64,000 nucleotides of DNA, taken from NCBI RefSeq assembly GCF_002382885.1, contig NZ_NWVL01000032.1:20526-84525 (forward strand), given 5' to 3'. The notes below the pieces were generated by a model. It ran no database searches. It saw nothing but the letters and a program-made list of their open reading frames with translations, and was not told where the DNA came from. Each line of letters opens with the position of its first letter. Position 1 is the stretch's first letter. Of the stretch, positions 1-9,068 are shown in pieces. Made by a program: the position numbers and the translations under genes. Source of the stretch: Streptomyces sp. WZ.A104 (lineage in GTDB: Bacteria > Actinomycetota > Actinomycetes > Streptomycetales > Streptomycetaceae).

Positions 1-1052
1 CTGGCCAGCCGCTCCAGCAGCGCCGCCGGGTGCAGCACGGACGTGGGGTTCGTCGGATTGCCGATCACCACGAGGTCCGCCTCATCGGGCACCGCCGCCG
101 GATCGAGCCGGAAGCCGTTCTCGGCGCGCAGCAGCACCCGGCCCACCCCGTGCCCGGCCGCCCGGAGCGCCGCCTCCGGCTCGGTGAACTGCGGATGGAC
201 GACCACCGGATACCGGGCCGGAAGCGCACGGGCGATCAGGACGAACGCCTCGGCGGCGCCCGCCGTCAGCAGCACCCGTTCCACCGGCAGCCCGTGCCGC
301 TCGGCGACGGCGGCGCGGGCGGAGGACCCGTCCGGATAGGCCGCCAGCGAGGCGATCGACGCGGCTATGCGCGTGCGCAGCCACTCCGGCGGGGTGTGGG
401 TGCGGACGTTCACGGCGAGATCGGTCAGATTCTCGCCGCGCACCTCCGCGTCGCCGTGGTGCCGCAGGTCGGGCCCGGCGCTCTCGATGTTCTGTGTGGG
501 GGGAGTCATGGCAGCCATGGTGAACGGACAGGGGCCTCCCGTCACCGGTGAGGTGGAAGTTTTCCCGGCGGAAACATCGGAAGGCCCCGCCGCGGCGGAA
601 AACCGGCGGGCCACCGCGCAGGTCGCCGCCCCCTTCGCCCCCGTACTCCGGCCCGCGTCCTTCCCTGTACTTCCGCCCGCTGCGCGGGTCTTCGGCACCA
701 CGAGCTCGTCCGCGTCGATCAGCGCCGCCGCCTCGGCCACCGACGGCGTGCCCACCGCGGCGGCCACCGCGCCCGAGGGGTGCGGGACGCGCACGGCCGC
801 CAGGGCCGCCGCCGGATGGGGCCGCACAGGCACCCCGAGCCGGGCCGCCGCCGCCACGATCCCCGGCTCGCCCGCCCTCGCGTCGACGGTCGCCACCTCC
901 ACGACGTCCGCCGTGCTCAGCCCGGCCCCGCTCAGCACCGCCTCGATCAGGGCGAACACCTCGTCGCCGGGGACACCGCGGCGCGCGCCGACCCCCACGA
1001 CCAGACTGCGGGCGCCGGGCTCCGGTCCGGGGCCGACGGTTGCTCCGGTCAT
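1..1052 (-). CDS. cobC: CobE/CbiG C-terminal domain fused to CobC-like aminotransferase, 3' end cut by window edge
   Basis: One uninterrupted minus frame runs from ATG at 1052 off the left edge. I checked the join around 480-600 and found no stop. The first 120 or so residues resemble the CobE / CbiG C-terminal domain (GVGARRGVPGDEV, then VATVDARAGEPG), which acts in corrin ring synthesis. A low-complexity linker of about 60 residues follows. The rest is a fold-type I PLP enzyme of the CobC / histidinol-phosphate aminotransferase type (LLTAGAAEAF, VVIGNPTNPTSVLHP), expected to supply aminopropanol phosphate for the nucleotide loop. M. tuberculosis Rv2231c is the named relative of the second part. 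The PLP lysine would lie beyond the edge. In-frame ATGs at 518 and 509 could give a CobC-only protein, so fusion versus two starts is not fully settled. Confidence 0.8.
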   Translation of the reverse strand, partial: MTGATVGPGPEPGARSLVVGVGARRGVPGDEVFALIEAVLSGAGLSTADVVEVATVDARAGEPGIVAAAARLGVPVRPHPAAALAAVRVPHPSGAVAAAVGTPSVAEAAALIDADELVVPKTRAAGGSTGKDAGRSTGAKGAATCAVARRFSAAAGPSDVSAGKTSTSPVTGGPCPFTMAAMTPPTQNIESAGPDLRHHGDAEVRGENLTDLAVNVRTHTPPEWLRTRIAASIASLAAYPDGSSARAAVAERHGLPVERVLLTAGAAEAFVLIARALPARYPVVVHPQFTEPEAALRAAGHGVGRVLLRAENGFRLDPAAVPDEADLVVIGNPTNPTSVLHPAALLERLA

Positions 1053-1228
1053 GGGCGGAGTCCTGCCTTTCAGGTCAGACGGTTCAGTGCGTACAGGGGA
1101 GGGGCGGGGCCGGTCCGTATACGGTCACGGGCCCGGCGGCACGGTCCGGCGGGGAGAGGGGCCGCGGACACCGCGGGTAAGGACACCCTGAGATGCGGGC
1201 GAAGGGGTCGATCGGCTAGCAAGACCCC

Positions 1229-1951
1229 ATGGCGGTGTTCGTCGCGCTCGGCGCGTTCCTGATGACTCTGGCCGGCGGCTGGGTCGCGCAACGCGTCACC
1301 GACCGCCGCCATCTGGTGCTCGGCTTCGCGGGCGGCCTGATGCTCGGCGTGGTCGGCCTCGACCTCCTGCCGGAGGCGATCGAGGCCGCGGGGACCCCGG
1401 TCTTCGGGGTGCCCGCCGCTCTGCTGCTGTTCGTCGGCGGCTTCCTGGCGGCCCATCTGGTCGAGCGGCTGCTGGCCGCACGCCAGGTGGCCCATGGGGC
1501 GAGCGGCGAACGCGTACCGCAGGTGGGGCTGACGGCGGCGGCCGCGATGGTCGGCCACAGCCTGATGGACGGCGTCGCGCTCGGCGCCGCGTTCCAGATC
1601 AGCGGCTCCATGGGCGTGGCCGTCGCGCTGGCGGTGATCAGTCATGACTTCGCCGACGGATTCAACACGTACACCCTCACCAGTCTTTACGGGAACGCCC
1701 GCCGCAAGGCGCTCCTGATGCTGTTCGCGGCTGCCGTGGCCCCGGTCGTGGGCGCCGCGACGACGCTGCTGTTCACCCTTCCGGAGGAACTGCTCGGCGG
1801 CTATCTCGGCTTCTTCGGCGGGGCGCTGCTCTACCTGGCCGCCGCGGAGATCCTTCCCGAGGCGCACCACACCCATCCCGGCCGCTCCACCCTTCTCTGC
1901 ACCATCGGGGGCGTGGGCTTCATCTGGCTGGTCGTCGGCATCGCGGAGTGA
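1229..1951 (+). CDS. ZIP family metal transporter
   Basis: A 240-residue polytopic membrane protein with about seven or eight hydrophobic segments. The ZIP signature is visible in helix IV (MVGHSLMDGVALGAAF, near residue 110) and helix V (ISHDFADGFNTYT), which provide the histidines and acids of the metal path. A basic/His stretch (EAHHTHPGR) sits near the C-terminus. ZIP proteins import divalent metals such as zinc or iron into the cytoplasm; the substrate cannot be read here. It lies convergent to cobB and divergent from the cobC fusion. The ATG is preceded by a short TAGCAAG-like stretch and no clear ribosome site, so a leaderless transcript is possible. Its position between cobalamin genes suggests, but does not show, a link to cobalt or zinc supply. 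Confidence 0.85.
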   Translation: MAVFVALGAFLMTLAGGWVAQRVTDRRHLVLGFAGGLMLGVVGLDLLPEAIEAAGTPVFGVPAALLLFVGGFLAAHLVERLLAARQVAHGASGERVPQVGLTAAAAMVGHSLMDGVALGAAFQISGSMGVAVALAVISHDFADGFNTYTLTSLYGNARRKALLMLFAAAVAPVVGAATTLLFTLPEELLGGYLGFFGGALLYLAAAEILPEAHHTHPGRSTLLCTIGGVGFIWLVVGIAE

Positions 1952-1998
1952 GCCGCGCGCACGCCCCGCAAGCCCCGGCGCGCCGGTCGCGCCGCCGC

Positions 1999-3354
1999 TC
2001 ACCGCGCCCGGCAGTGTTCGACGAACCGCCGCGCCACGCCGGGCGTTGCCGCCCAGTGGGTGTGCAGATAGCTGGCGTGCACGCCCCGCTGGACGTAGCC
2101 CTCCACCCGCCGCTCCGGCTGGTGCATGCCCCAGGCGGGCGTGGCCCCCGCCCCCGGCTCCAGGACCGTCCGGTGGAACTCGTGACCGCGCATCCGGGTC
2201 CCGGCGACCGCCAGCGCACTGTCCGACACCGCCACCGCCTCCCGGTACCCGAGCGTGAGGCGCTCCGACATCCGGGCCTCGGCGTCCAGCACCCCGCACA
2301 TCGGCTTCCCGTCCAGCTCCCGTGCCAGATACAGCAGCCCCGCGCACTCGGCGGCCACCGGGGCGCCGCCCAGGGCGAGTTCGGTCACCGCCCGCCGCAG
2401 CGGCTCGTTCGCCGACAGCTCGGGGGCGTACATCTCCGGGAACCCGCCACCGATCACGAGCCCCGCCGTACCGGCCGGAAGCTTCTCGTCGCGCAGCGGG
2501 TCGAAGACCACGACCTCCGCACCGGCCGCCGTCAGCAGTTCGGCATGCTCCGCGTACGCGAAGGTGAACGCCGCCCCGCCGGCCACGGCGACGACGGGGC
2601 GGGGCCCCCGCACGGAGGCGCCGAGGGCGTACGCCGGCTCCCACGCCTCGTCCGGCAGCGCGGGCGCGGTCCGGGCCAGCGCCATCAGCGCGTCCAGATC
2701 GCACCCGGCACGCACCCGCTCACCCATGGCCCGTACGGCATCCACCGCATCGCCCTGCCGCTCGGCAACCGGGACGAGACCCAGGTGACGTGAGGGCGTG
2801 GCGACCTGCGGGGCGCGCCGCAGCACACCGAGCACCGGCAGCCCCGACTCGTCCAGCGCATCGCGCAGCAGCGCCTCGTGCCGGTCGGAGGCCACCTTGT
2901 TCAGGATCACCCCGCCGATCCGCACCCGCGGGTCCCAGGAGGCGAACCCGTGTACCAGGGCCGCCACCGACCGGGACTGCGAGGAGGCGTCGACCACCAG
3001 CACCACGGGAGCCCTGAGCAACTTCGCCACCTGCGCGGTCGACGCCAGCTCCCCCTGACCCGAGGCGCCGTCGTACAGCCCCATCACGCCCTCGACCACG
3101 GCGAGGTCGCACCCCGCCGACCCGTGCGCGAAGAGCGGGGCGATCAGATCCGTCCCGCACATGTACGCGTCGAGATTGCGGCCGGGGCGACCCGTCGCCA
3201 GCGAGTGGTAGCCCGGATCGATGTAGTCCGGGCCCACCTTGTGCGGCGAGACGGCCAGCCCGCGCGCGGCGAAGGCGGCCATCAGGCCGGTGGCGACGGT
3301 GGTCTTGCCGCTGCCCGAGGCCGGAGCGGCGATGACCAGGCGGGGGACGTTCAC
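1999..3354 (-). CDS. cobB: Cobyrinic acid a,c-diamide synthase
   Basis: CobB/CbiA amidates the a and c side chains of cobyrinic acid with glutamine and ATP. The 451-residue protein has an N-terminal dethiobiotin-synthetase-like ATPase with P-loop ASGSGKTT near residue 10 and GPDYIDPGYH near 45, and a C-terminal class I glutaminase domain with the nucleophile region GGGFPEMY and AAECAGLLYL, where the Cys is catalytic. A His near the C-terminus (GMHQPERR) fits the triad. The GTG at 3354 overlaps the cobO stop (GTGA); a second GTG at 3357 is adjacent. It is the last gene of the operon in this window and ends convergent with the ZIP gene. Confidence 0.93.
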   Translation of the reverse strand: MNVPRLVIAAPASGSGKTTVATGLMAAFAARGLAVSPHKVGPDYIDPGYHSLATGRPGRNLDAYMCGTDLIAPLFAHGSAGCDLAVVEGVMGLYDGASGQGELASTAQVAKLLRAPVVLVVDASSQSRSVAALVHGFASWDPRVRIGGVILNKVASDRHEALLRDALDESGLPVLGVLRRAPQVATPSRHLGLVPVAERQGDAVDAVRAMGERVRAGCDLDALMALARTAPALPDEAWEPAYALGASVRGPRPVVAVAGGAAFTFAYAEHAELLTAAGAEVVVFDPLRDEKLPAGTAGLVIGGGFPEMYAPELSANEPLRRAVTELALGGAPVAAECAGLLYLARELDGKPMCGVLDAEARMSERLTLGYREAVAVSDSALAVAGTRMRGHEFHRTVLEPGAGATPAWGMHQPERRVEGYVQRGVHASYLHTHWAATPGVARRFVEHCRAR

Positions 3355-3950
3355 CACTCGATGCCCCTCTGGCCCTTCTGCCCCGCGTCCATCGGGTGCT
3401 TGACCTTCGACATGTCGGTCACCAGATCGGCGGCCTCGATGAGCTTGTCGGGCGCGTTGCGGCCGGTGATCACCACGTGCTGGGTGCCGGGACGGTTCCG
3501 CATCACCTCGACGACCTCGTCGGTGTCGATCCAGCCCCAGTGCATCGGGTAGGCGAACTCGTCGAGCACATACAGCTTGTACGTCTCGGCCGCCAGGTCG
3601 CGCTTGACCTGCTCCCAGCCCTCGCGTGCCTTCTCCTCGTTGTCGAGCTGACCGTCGCGCTGGACCCAGGACCAGCCCTCGCCCATCTTGTGCCAGTCGA
3701 CGGTGCCGCCCTCGCCGCTCGCGCCCAGCACCTTCAGCGCGTTCTCCTCGCCGACCTTCCACTTCGCCGACTTCACGAACTGGAACACCCCGATCGGCCA
3801 GCCCTGGTTCCAGGCCCGCAGCGCGAGCCCGAAGGCGGCCGTCGACTTGCCCTTCCCGATGCCCGTGTGGACGAACAGGAGTGGGCGGTTGCGCCGCTGA
3901 CGGGTGGTGAGCCCGTCGTCCGGCACCGATGTCGGCTGTCCCTGCGGCAT
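3351..3950 (-). CDS. cobO: Corrinoid adenosyltransferase, CobO/BtuR type
   Basis: This enzyme transfers the 5'-deoxyadenosyl group of ATP to cob(I)yrinic acid a,c-diamide. The 199 residues carry the family P-loop HTGIGKGKSTAAFG near residue 28, WKVGEENAL, YVLDEFAYPMHWGW (Walker B-like) and VVITGRNAPDKLIEAADLVTDM at the C-terminus. Length matches BtuR/CobO. The start ATG overlaps the TAA of the upstream chelatase gene by one base, and its stop overlaps cobB, so the three genes look translationally coupled. Confidence 0.95.
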   Translation of the reverse strand: MPQGQPTSVPDDGLTTRQRRNRPLLFVHTGIGKGKSTAAFGLALRAWNQGWPIGVFQFVKSAKWKVGEENALKVLGASGEGGTVDWHKMGEGWSWVQRDGQLDNEEKAREGWEQVKRDLAAETYKLYVLDEFAYPMHWGWIDTDEVVEVMRNRPGTQHVVITGRNAPDKLIEAADLVTDMSKVKHPMDAGQKGQRGIEW

Positions 3951-5986
3951 TAAGCGGCCCTCCCGGCTGCGGTGACGTCCTTGACGAGCCCGGCGATCGA
4001 GTCGGCCCGCAGCTCGTCGAGCGTGACGGCGGTGCCTCCCAGTTCCCGGGCGAGTTCCCCGGCGAGACCGAGGCGTACGTACCCCGACTCGCAGTCCACG
4101 ACGACCGAGGCCGTCCCCTCGGAGCGGTGCAGCCGCCCGGCCCGCCCCGCGAGCGCCACGGGCTCGGGCCCGCCGGTCGCCCGGCCGTCCGTGACGACGA
4201 CGAGCAGCGGCCGCCGCGCCGGATCGCGCAGCCGCTCCACCCGCAGCACGTCGTGGGCCTTGAGCAGCCCGGCGGCGAGCGGAGTGCGGCCCCCGGTCGG
4301 CAGCGACTCCAGGCGCGAGGCGGCCGCGTCCACGGACGAGGTCGGCGGCAGCGCCACTTCGGCGTCCTTGCCCCGGAAGGTGACCAGACCGACCTTGTCC
4401 CGCCGCTGGTAGGCGTCCAGCAGCAGCGACAGCACGGCCCCCTTGACCGCGCTCATCCGCTGCCGGGCCGCCATCGACCCGGAGGCGTCAACGACGAACA
4501 GCACGAGGTTGCCCTCACGCCCCTCCCGGGTGGCCTGCCGCAGATCGTCCCGGCGCACCACGAGCCCGCGCCCGGAGCGCCCGCGCGAGCGCTGGTGCGG
4601 GGCGGCGGCCTGCACGGTCGCGGCCAGGTGCAACTTGGTCAGCGATCCCTGCGGGCGGCGCGCGCCGGTGGTACGGCCGTGCTCGGTACGGGCCCGGGAG
4701 CGCCGCCCGGCAGCCCCCTCACCGAGCCCCGGCACGCTGAGCATCTTCGTACGGAACGGCTCGGCGGCGGCCACCGGCTGCTGCTCGGCCCCGGCGGACC
4801 GGCCGGGCGCGTCGGGAGCGCTTTCGGGGGCCTGCGACGGCGTGTCGCCGCCTTCGCCGGCCGGAGGAGGAGTGCGGTCGCCATCGGCCTGGGGCGGCAC
4901 GCCACCGCCACCGCCACCATCGTCGTTGCCGCCGCCATCGGGATCGTCGTCGGGGTCTCCCGGGTCGCTGTCCTGCTCACCGGCCTCGTCGAGGGTCTGG
5001 TCGAGCTTGTCCTCGTCCAGCCCCGGCGCGTCGAACGGGTTGCGGCGACGCCGGTGGGGGAGCGCCAGCAGGGCGGCCTGCCGTACGTCGTCGGCGGTGA
5101 CCTCCTCGCGTCCGGCCCAGGCGGCGAGCGCGGTCGCGGTACGGGCCATCACGATGTCGGCCCGCATCCCGTCGACCTCGAACGCGGCGCAGGTGGCGGC
5201 GATCTGCCGCAACACGCCGTCACCGAGCACGACGCGGGGCAGCAGGGCGCGCGCGGCGGCGATGCGCTCCCGCAGGGCGCTTTCCTCCGCGGCCCAGCGC
5301 GCGGCGAAGCCCTCGGGGTCGTCGTCGTACGCGAGCCGGCGCCGCACGACCTCCACCCGCTCGTCGGTGTCCCGGGACGCTGCCACCTCCACGGTGAGCC
5401 CGAACCGGTCCAGCAACTGGGGCCGCAGCTCGCCCTCTTCCGGGTTCATCGTCCCGACCAGCAGGAACCGTGCCGCATGCCGTACGGAGACGCCTTCGCG
5501 CTCGACGTACGAGGCACCCATGGCGGCCGCGTCCAGGAGCAGGTCCACCAGGTGGTCGTGGAGCAGGTTGACCTCGTCGACGTACAGAATCCCGCGATGC
5601 GCGTCGGCCAGCAGCCCCGGCTCGAACGCCTTCACGCCCTCCGAGAGCGCCCGCTCGATGTCCAGCGCCCCCACGAGCCGGTCCTCGGACGCCCCGACGG
5701 GCAGCTCGACGGTCCGTGCCGGGCGCGACACGCCGGGGGCGTCCGCGTGCGGCCCATCGGGGCACGCAGGATCGGGGGCCACCGGATCACAGGAGAACCG
5801 GCATCCCGGTACGACGGAGACCTCGGGCATGAGGGCGGCCAGCGCCCGGACGGCGGTGGACTTGGCGGTCCCCTTCTCGCCCCGCACGAGCACCCCGCCG
5901 ACGGCCGGACTGACGGCGTTGAGCAACAGCCCGAGCCGCAGGTCGTCCTGCCCGACGATCGCGGTGAAGGGATACGGCGTACTCAC
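3950..5986 (-). CDS. Putative cobaltochelatase AAA/VWA subunit (BchI-BchD type fusion)
   Basis: A 678-residue protein with an N-terminal AAA+ module (GQDDLRLGLLLNAV, Walker A RGEKGTAKST near residue 38, Walker B ILYVDEVNLL), an acidic, glycine- and proline-rich linker at about 310-420, and a C-terminal von Willebrand A domain with the MIDAS motif FVVDASGSMA. These subunits drive metal insertion together with the large subunit CobN (cobalt) or ChlH (magnesium). Here the neighbours point to cobalt. GTG at 5986 overlaps the cobQ stop (GTGA). No CobN gene lies in the operon or elsewhere in the window, so the partner must be encoded outside it. Confidence 0.9.
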   Translation of the reverse strand: MSTPYPFTAIVGQDDLRLGLLLNAVSPAVGGVLVRGEKGTAKSTAVRALAALMPEVSVVPGCRFSCDPVAPDPACPDGPHADAPGVSRPARTVELPVGASEDRLVGALDIERALSEGVKAFEPGLLADAHRGILYVDEVNLLHDHLVDLLLDAAAMGASYVEREGVSVRHAARFLLVGTMNPEEGELRPQLLDRFGLTVEVAASRDTDERVEVVRRRLAYDDDPEGFAARWAAEESALRERIAAARALLPRVVLGDGVLRQIAATCAAFEVDGMRADIVMARTATALAAWAGREEVTADDVRQAALLALPHRRRRNPFDAPGLDEDKLDQTLDEAGEQDSDPGDPDDDPDGGGNDDGGGGGGVPPQADGDRTPPPAGEGGDTPSQAPESAPDAPGRSAGAEQQPVAAAEPFRTKMLSVPGLGEGAAGRRSRARTEHGRTTGARRPQGSLTKLHLAATVQAAAPHQRSRGRSGRGLVVRRDDLRQATREGREGNLVLFVVDASGSMAARQRMSAVKGAVLSLLLDAYQRRDKVGLVTFRGKDAEVALPPTSSVDAAASRLESLPTGGRTPLAAGLLKAHDVLRVERLRDPARRPLLVVVTDGRATGGPEPVALAGRAGRLHRSEGTASVVVDCESGYVRLGLAGELARELGGTAVTLDELRADSIAGLVKDVTAAGRAA

Positions 5987-7614
5987 TTGGCCTCCTCGTT
6001 GACATGCTCTTCAGCTTTGACGTGACCGGTCACTACAAGCCCCTCCGGCGATCGGGGAGCGGGGTCCGCAGCAGCGCCCCGGCTCTCCGACGACGCACCC
6101 GCCCCCGACGGCGGCGCCCCCGGCGGCACGAACGGCAACCCGGCCGGCGCCCCGCCCTCGATGAGCCGCCACAGCGCATCCGTATCCGCATGCTCCTCCA
6201 CCAGATCCCCCAGCCGGTCCAACTGCTCCTCCCGCAACACCCCGAAACTCGTGTCCGGCGCAGGGACGAACCGTCGCCCGGCGGCCCGGGCCACCTCCGC
6301 CAGGAACCGCCGCCGGAACGCGTCGCTCTCCAGCGACCCGTGCCAGTGCGTCCCCCACACCGCACCCACCCGGCACCCGTCCAGGAACGGCTCCCCGCCC
6401 CGCACATCGGCCACCCCGTGGTGGATCTCGTACCCCTCCACCACCTCACCCAGCGCCGAACCCACCGGCCGCGCCAGCGTCTTGGCCCGGTCGAAGCGGA
6501 CGGTCACCGGCAGCAGCCCCAGCCCGTCCACAACCCCTGCCCGCGACTCCACCTCGTCCTCGATCCGCTCACCGAGCACCTGGAACCCGCCGCAGATCCC
6601 CAGCACCGGCCGGCCCTCCGCCGCCCGCCGCACCAGCGCGTCCGCGAGACCCCGCTCGCGCAGCCAGGCCAGCGCCTTCACCGTGCCCCGCGTCCCGGGC
6701 ACGACCACCAGGTCCGCGTCGGCCAGCTCCTCGGCCCGGTCCACGAACCGCACCACGACGCCCGGTTCGGCGGCCAGCGCGTCCACGTCCGTGAAGTTCG
6801 ACATCAACGGCACCGCGCACACCGCGACCCGCAACACGTCCTCACCGTGCGGGGGAGCCACGACCGACTCCCGTACCGCACCCCGCAGGGACACCCGCAG
6901 GCCGTCCTCCTCGTCGATGCCGAGTCCGTGGGCGTACGGCAGAACTCCGTACGTCCGTCGCCCGGTCAGCCCGTACAGCATGTCCAGCCCCGGTTCCAGC
7001 AGCGAGACATCGCCCCGGAACTTGTTCACCAGGTAGCCCGCGACCAGCGACTGGTCCTCGGCGCCGAGCAGCGCCGTCGTCCCGAAGAACGAGGCGAAGA
7101 CCCCGCCCCGGTCGATGTCCCCGACCACCAGCACGGGGAAGCGGGCCGCCCGCGCGATGCCCATGTTCACGATGTCGGTCCGGCGGAGGTTGATCTCGGC
7201 CGGCGAACCGGCCCCTTCGCAGATCACCGCGTCATAGGCCGACCGCAGCTGCTCCAGGCAGTCCGTGACCGTCCCGAGCAGCGCCTCCTGGCGCCCCCCG
7301 TGGTAGCCCCGGGCGCTCATCTCACCGACCGGCCTGCCCATCAGGACCACCTGGCTGGACCGGTCGCCGCCCGGCTTCAGCAGCACAGGGTTCATCAGGG
7401 CGGTCGGCTCCACCCGGGCCGCCTGCGCCTGCATCGCCTGGGCGCGCCCGATCTCCGCGCCCTCGCGGGTCACGAAGGAGTTGAGGGACATGTTCTGCGC
7501 CTTGAACGGCGCGACCTTCACGCCCCGGCGCACCAGCCAGCGGCAGATGCCCGCCGTGACGACGCTCTTGCCCGCGTCCGATGTGGTCCCCGCGACCAGC
7601 AGCCCACCACTCAT
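5983..7614 (-). CDS. cobQ: Cobyric acid synthase
   Basis: CobQ/CbiP amidates the b, d, e and g side chains of adenosylcobyrinic acid a,c-diamide. The 543-residue protein begins GLLVAGTTSDAGKSVVTAG, the dethiobiotin-synthetase-like P-loop of the family, followed by KAQNMSLNSFVT. The glutaminase half contains PVLGICGGFQVLG with the catalytic Cys and EIHHG near the end. I chose ATG at 7614, because upstream in-frame codons are not family-like and the gene lies 40 bases after cobD. A 60-residue proline-rich C-terminal tail extends beyond the usual family end and leads into the GTGA overlap with the chelatase gene. Confidence 0.93.
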   Translation of the reverse strand: MSGGLLVAGTTSDAGKSVVTAGICRWLVRRGVKVAPFKAQNMSLNSFVTREGAEIGRAQAMQAQAARVEPTALMNPVLLKPGGDRSSQVVLMGRPVGEMSARGYHGGRQEALLGTVTDCLEQLRSAYDAVICEGAGSPAEINLRRTDIVNMGIARAARFPVLVVGDIDRGGVFASFFGTTALLGAEDQSLVAGYLVNKFRGDVSLLEPGLDMLYGLTGRRTYGVLPYAHGLGIDEEDGLRVSLRGAVRESVVAPPHGEDVLRVAVCAVPLMSNFTDVDALAAEPGVVVRFVDRAEELADADLVVVPGTRGTVKALAWLRERGLADALVRRAAEGRPVLGICGGFQVLGERIEDEVESRAGVVDGLGLLPVTVRFDRAKTLARPVGSALGEVVEGYEIHHGVADVRGGEPFLDGCRVGAVWGTHWHGSLESDAFRRRFLAEVARAAGRRFVPAPDTSFGVLREEQLDRLGDLVEEHADTDALWRLIEGGAPAGLPFVPPGAPPSGAGASSESRGAAADPAPRSPEGLVVTGHVKAEEHVNEEAK

Positions 7615-7654
7615 GCCCGCTCCCGTTCCCGTATCGCGTTCCGTGCCGGACCGT

Positions 7655-8632
7655 TCATGACCGCCCCCGCTTTCGTCCCGCAGCCGACCGCCCGGTGGCC
7701 CGCCCCGCGACCATCCGCGCCGCCACGCACACACCCAGGGCCAGCGCACTCACCCGGCGCGACAGCCGCACCGCGCGTTCGATGTCGTCGCCGCGCACGT
7801 CCCGGCCGGACTCCCCGTTCAGTACGGGCCGGTGCTCCACGCGCCCCGCGTACGCCAGCGTTCCCCCCAGGCGTACGCCGAGCGCCCCCGCGAACGCGGC
7901 CTCCACCGGTCCCGCGTTCGGGCTCGGGTGGCGCCCCGCGTCCGCCTTCCAGGCGCGTACGGCCTCGGACGGCCGCCCGCCCGCCACCACGGCCAGCGCG
8001 GCCGTCAGCCGGGCGCCGGGCCACCCAGCGAGGTCGTCCAGGCGAGCCGAGGCCCAGCCGTAACGGCGGTGGCGGGGCGACTTGTGGCCGACCATCGCGT
8101 CGAGCGTGTTCACGGCCCGGAAGCCGACGAGTCCGGGCACCCCGCCGATGGCGCCCCACACGAGCGCGCCGACGACGGCGTCCGAGGTGTTCTCGGCCAC
8201 CGATTCCACGACGGCACGGGCGATCCCAGGCCCGTCCAGGGAGTGCGGGTCGCGTCCGCACAGGTGCGGCAGCCGTTCCCGGGCCACCTCAAGGTCCCCG
8301 GCGGCCAGCGCGCCCCCGATGGCGCGGGCCTCCCGGCCCAGGGACGTACCGCCGACGACCGACCAGGTGGCGGCGGCGGTCAGCGCGACGGCGAGCGCGG
8401 GGCGCTCCCGTACCGCACGGGCGGCCAGCGCGGCGGCCCCCACGGCGCCTCCGGCGCACATGAGGGTGTGCAGCGCGCCCCGGCCCCGGTCGTCACGCCA
8501 CAGCAGGGACTCCACCCGCGCGGCGGCCCGGCCGAAGCCGGCGACGGGGTGGCCCCGCCGGGGGTCGCCGAAGAGCGCGTCGGCGACCATTCCGGCCGTG
8601 GCGCCGTACGCGAAGAGGCGATCGGCACGCAC
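7655..8632 (-). CDS. cobD: Adenosylcobinamide-phosphate synthase (CobD/CbiB)
   Basis: An integral membrane enzyme that joins aminopropanol phosphate to adenosylcobyric acid. The 325 residues include the family motifs ADALFGDPRRGHPVAGFG at the N-terminus, VVGGTSLGREA, ENTSDAVVGALVWGAIGGVPG, and FRAVNTLDAMVGHKSPRHRRYGWASARLDD in the centre, with several hydrophobic helices. The start is GTG at 8632. It is the first gene after the cobalamin riboswitch, so B12 should shut down this gene and the downstream operon. Confidence 0.94.
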   Translation of the reverse strand: MRADRLFAYGATAGMVADALFGDPRRGHPVAGFGRAAARVESLLWRDDRGRGALHTLMCAGGAVGAAALAARAVRERPALAVALTAAATWSVVGGTSLGREARAIGGALAAGDLEVARERLPHLCGRDPHSLDGPGIARAVVESVAENTSDAVVGALVWGAIGGVPGLVGFRAVNTLDAMVGHKSPRHRRYGWASARLDDLAGWPGARLTAALAVVAGGRPSEAVRAWKADAGRHPSPNAGPVEAAFAGALGVRLGGTLAYAGRVEHRPVLNGESGRDVRGDDIERAVRLSRRVSALALGVCVAARMVAGRATGRSAAGRKRGRS

Positions 8633-8744
8633 GGCTCAGCCCGTCGTGGGTCGGGGCGTTCCGGAGTGAGGGGGCACTGGATGCGGCGCACGGCGGCCGG
8701 ACATGGCATAGGTCCTTAACTCAGGGTCCGCGCCCTGGTTCGAC

Positions 8745-8950
8745 GAGAGCGGCGACGAGAGTCTCCTGGCTCCCGGATCCGCAGCTCCCCCGGCCTTCCA
8801 GCCCGTGCGCGACGGGCCGTGACATCCGGTGTCCCGACAGGTCGTGACGTCCGGTGTGGGGGAGTGCTCCCCGGTGACAGTGGCGGGACCGCGCCGGATT
8901 CGCACCGGCTTCCTCTGCTGTCGCCGTGAATGGCTCCGGCAGTCCACCAC
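8745..8950 (-). promoter_or_regulatory. Cobalamin riboswitch
   Basis: Read on the minus strand, 8912-8881 holds the conserved aptamer block GGAAGCCGGTGCGAATCCGG followed by CGCGGTCCCGCCACTGTCACC. After variable stems, 8772-8761 holds the B12 box core GAGCCAGGAGAC. Order, spacing and sequence match the AdoCbl aptamer. It ends about 110 bases before cobD, leaving room for an expression platform. Ends given are approximate because the outer P1 helix was not traced. Confidence 0.93.
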
Positions 8951-8965
8951 GCTGCGAGAACAGCC

Positions 8966-8982
8966 GTCAACTTGCTGTTGAC
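8966..8982. repeat. Short inverted repeat GTCAAC-N5-GTTGAC
   Basis: A perfect six-base arm repeat with a five-base loop, between the riboswitch and the Pit-operon terminator. It could be an operator or part of the B12 leader promoter; function is not known. Confidence 0.4.
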
Positions 8983-9010
8983 CTGCGGAGGCCCGGTGTG
9001 CGCAGACGCA

Positions 9011-9049
9011 CATCGGGCCGGACACACACGAGGTGTGTCCGGCCCGATG
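9011..9049. terminator. Strong hairpin terminator downstream of the pit operon
   Basis: Seventeen perfectly paired bases (9011-9027 with 9033-9049) around a five-base loop, starting CATCGGGCCGGACACAC. It sits 20 bases after the small gene that ends the Pit operon. There is no T-run, as is usual in Streptomyces. Confidence 0.85.
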
Positions 9050-9068
9050 AGGGGTGCCGTGGGACGCG

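Noticed and set aside
3929..6025. 698-codon plus-strand ORF opposite the chelatase gene
   Set aside because: Antisense shadow; composition is typical of reverse high-GC frames.
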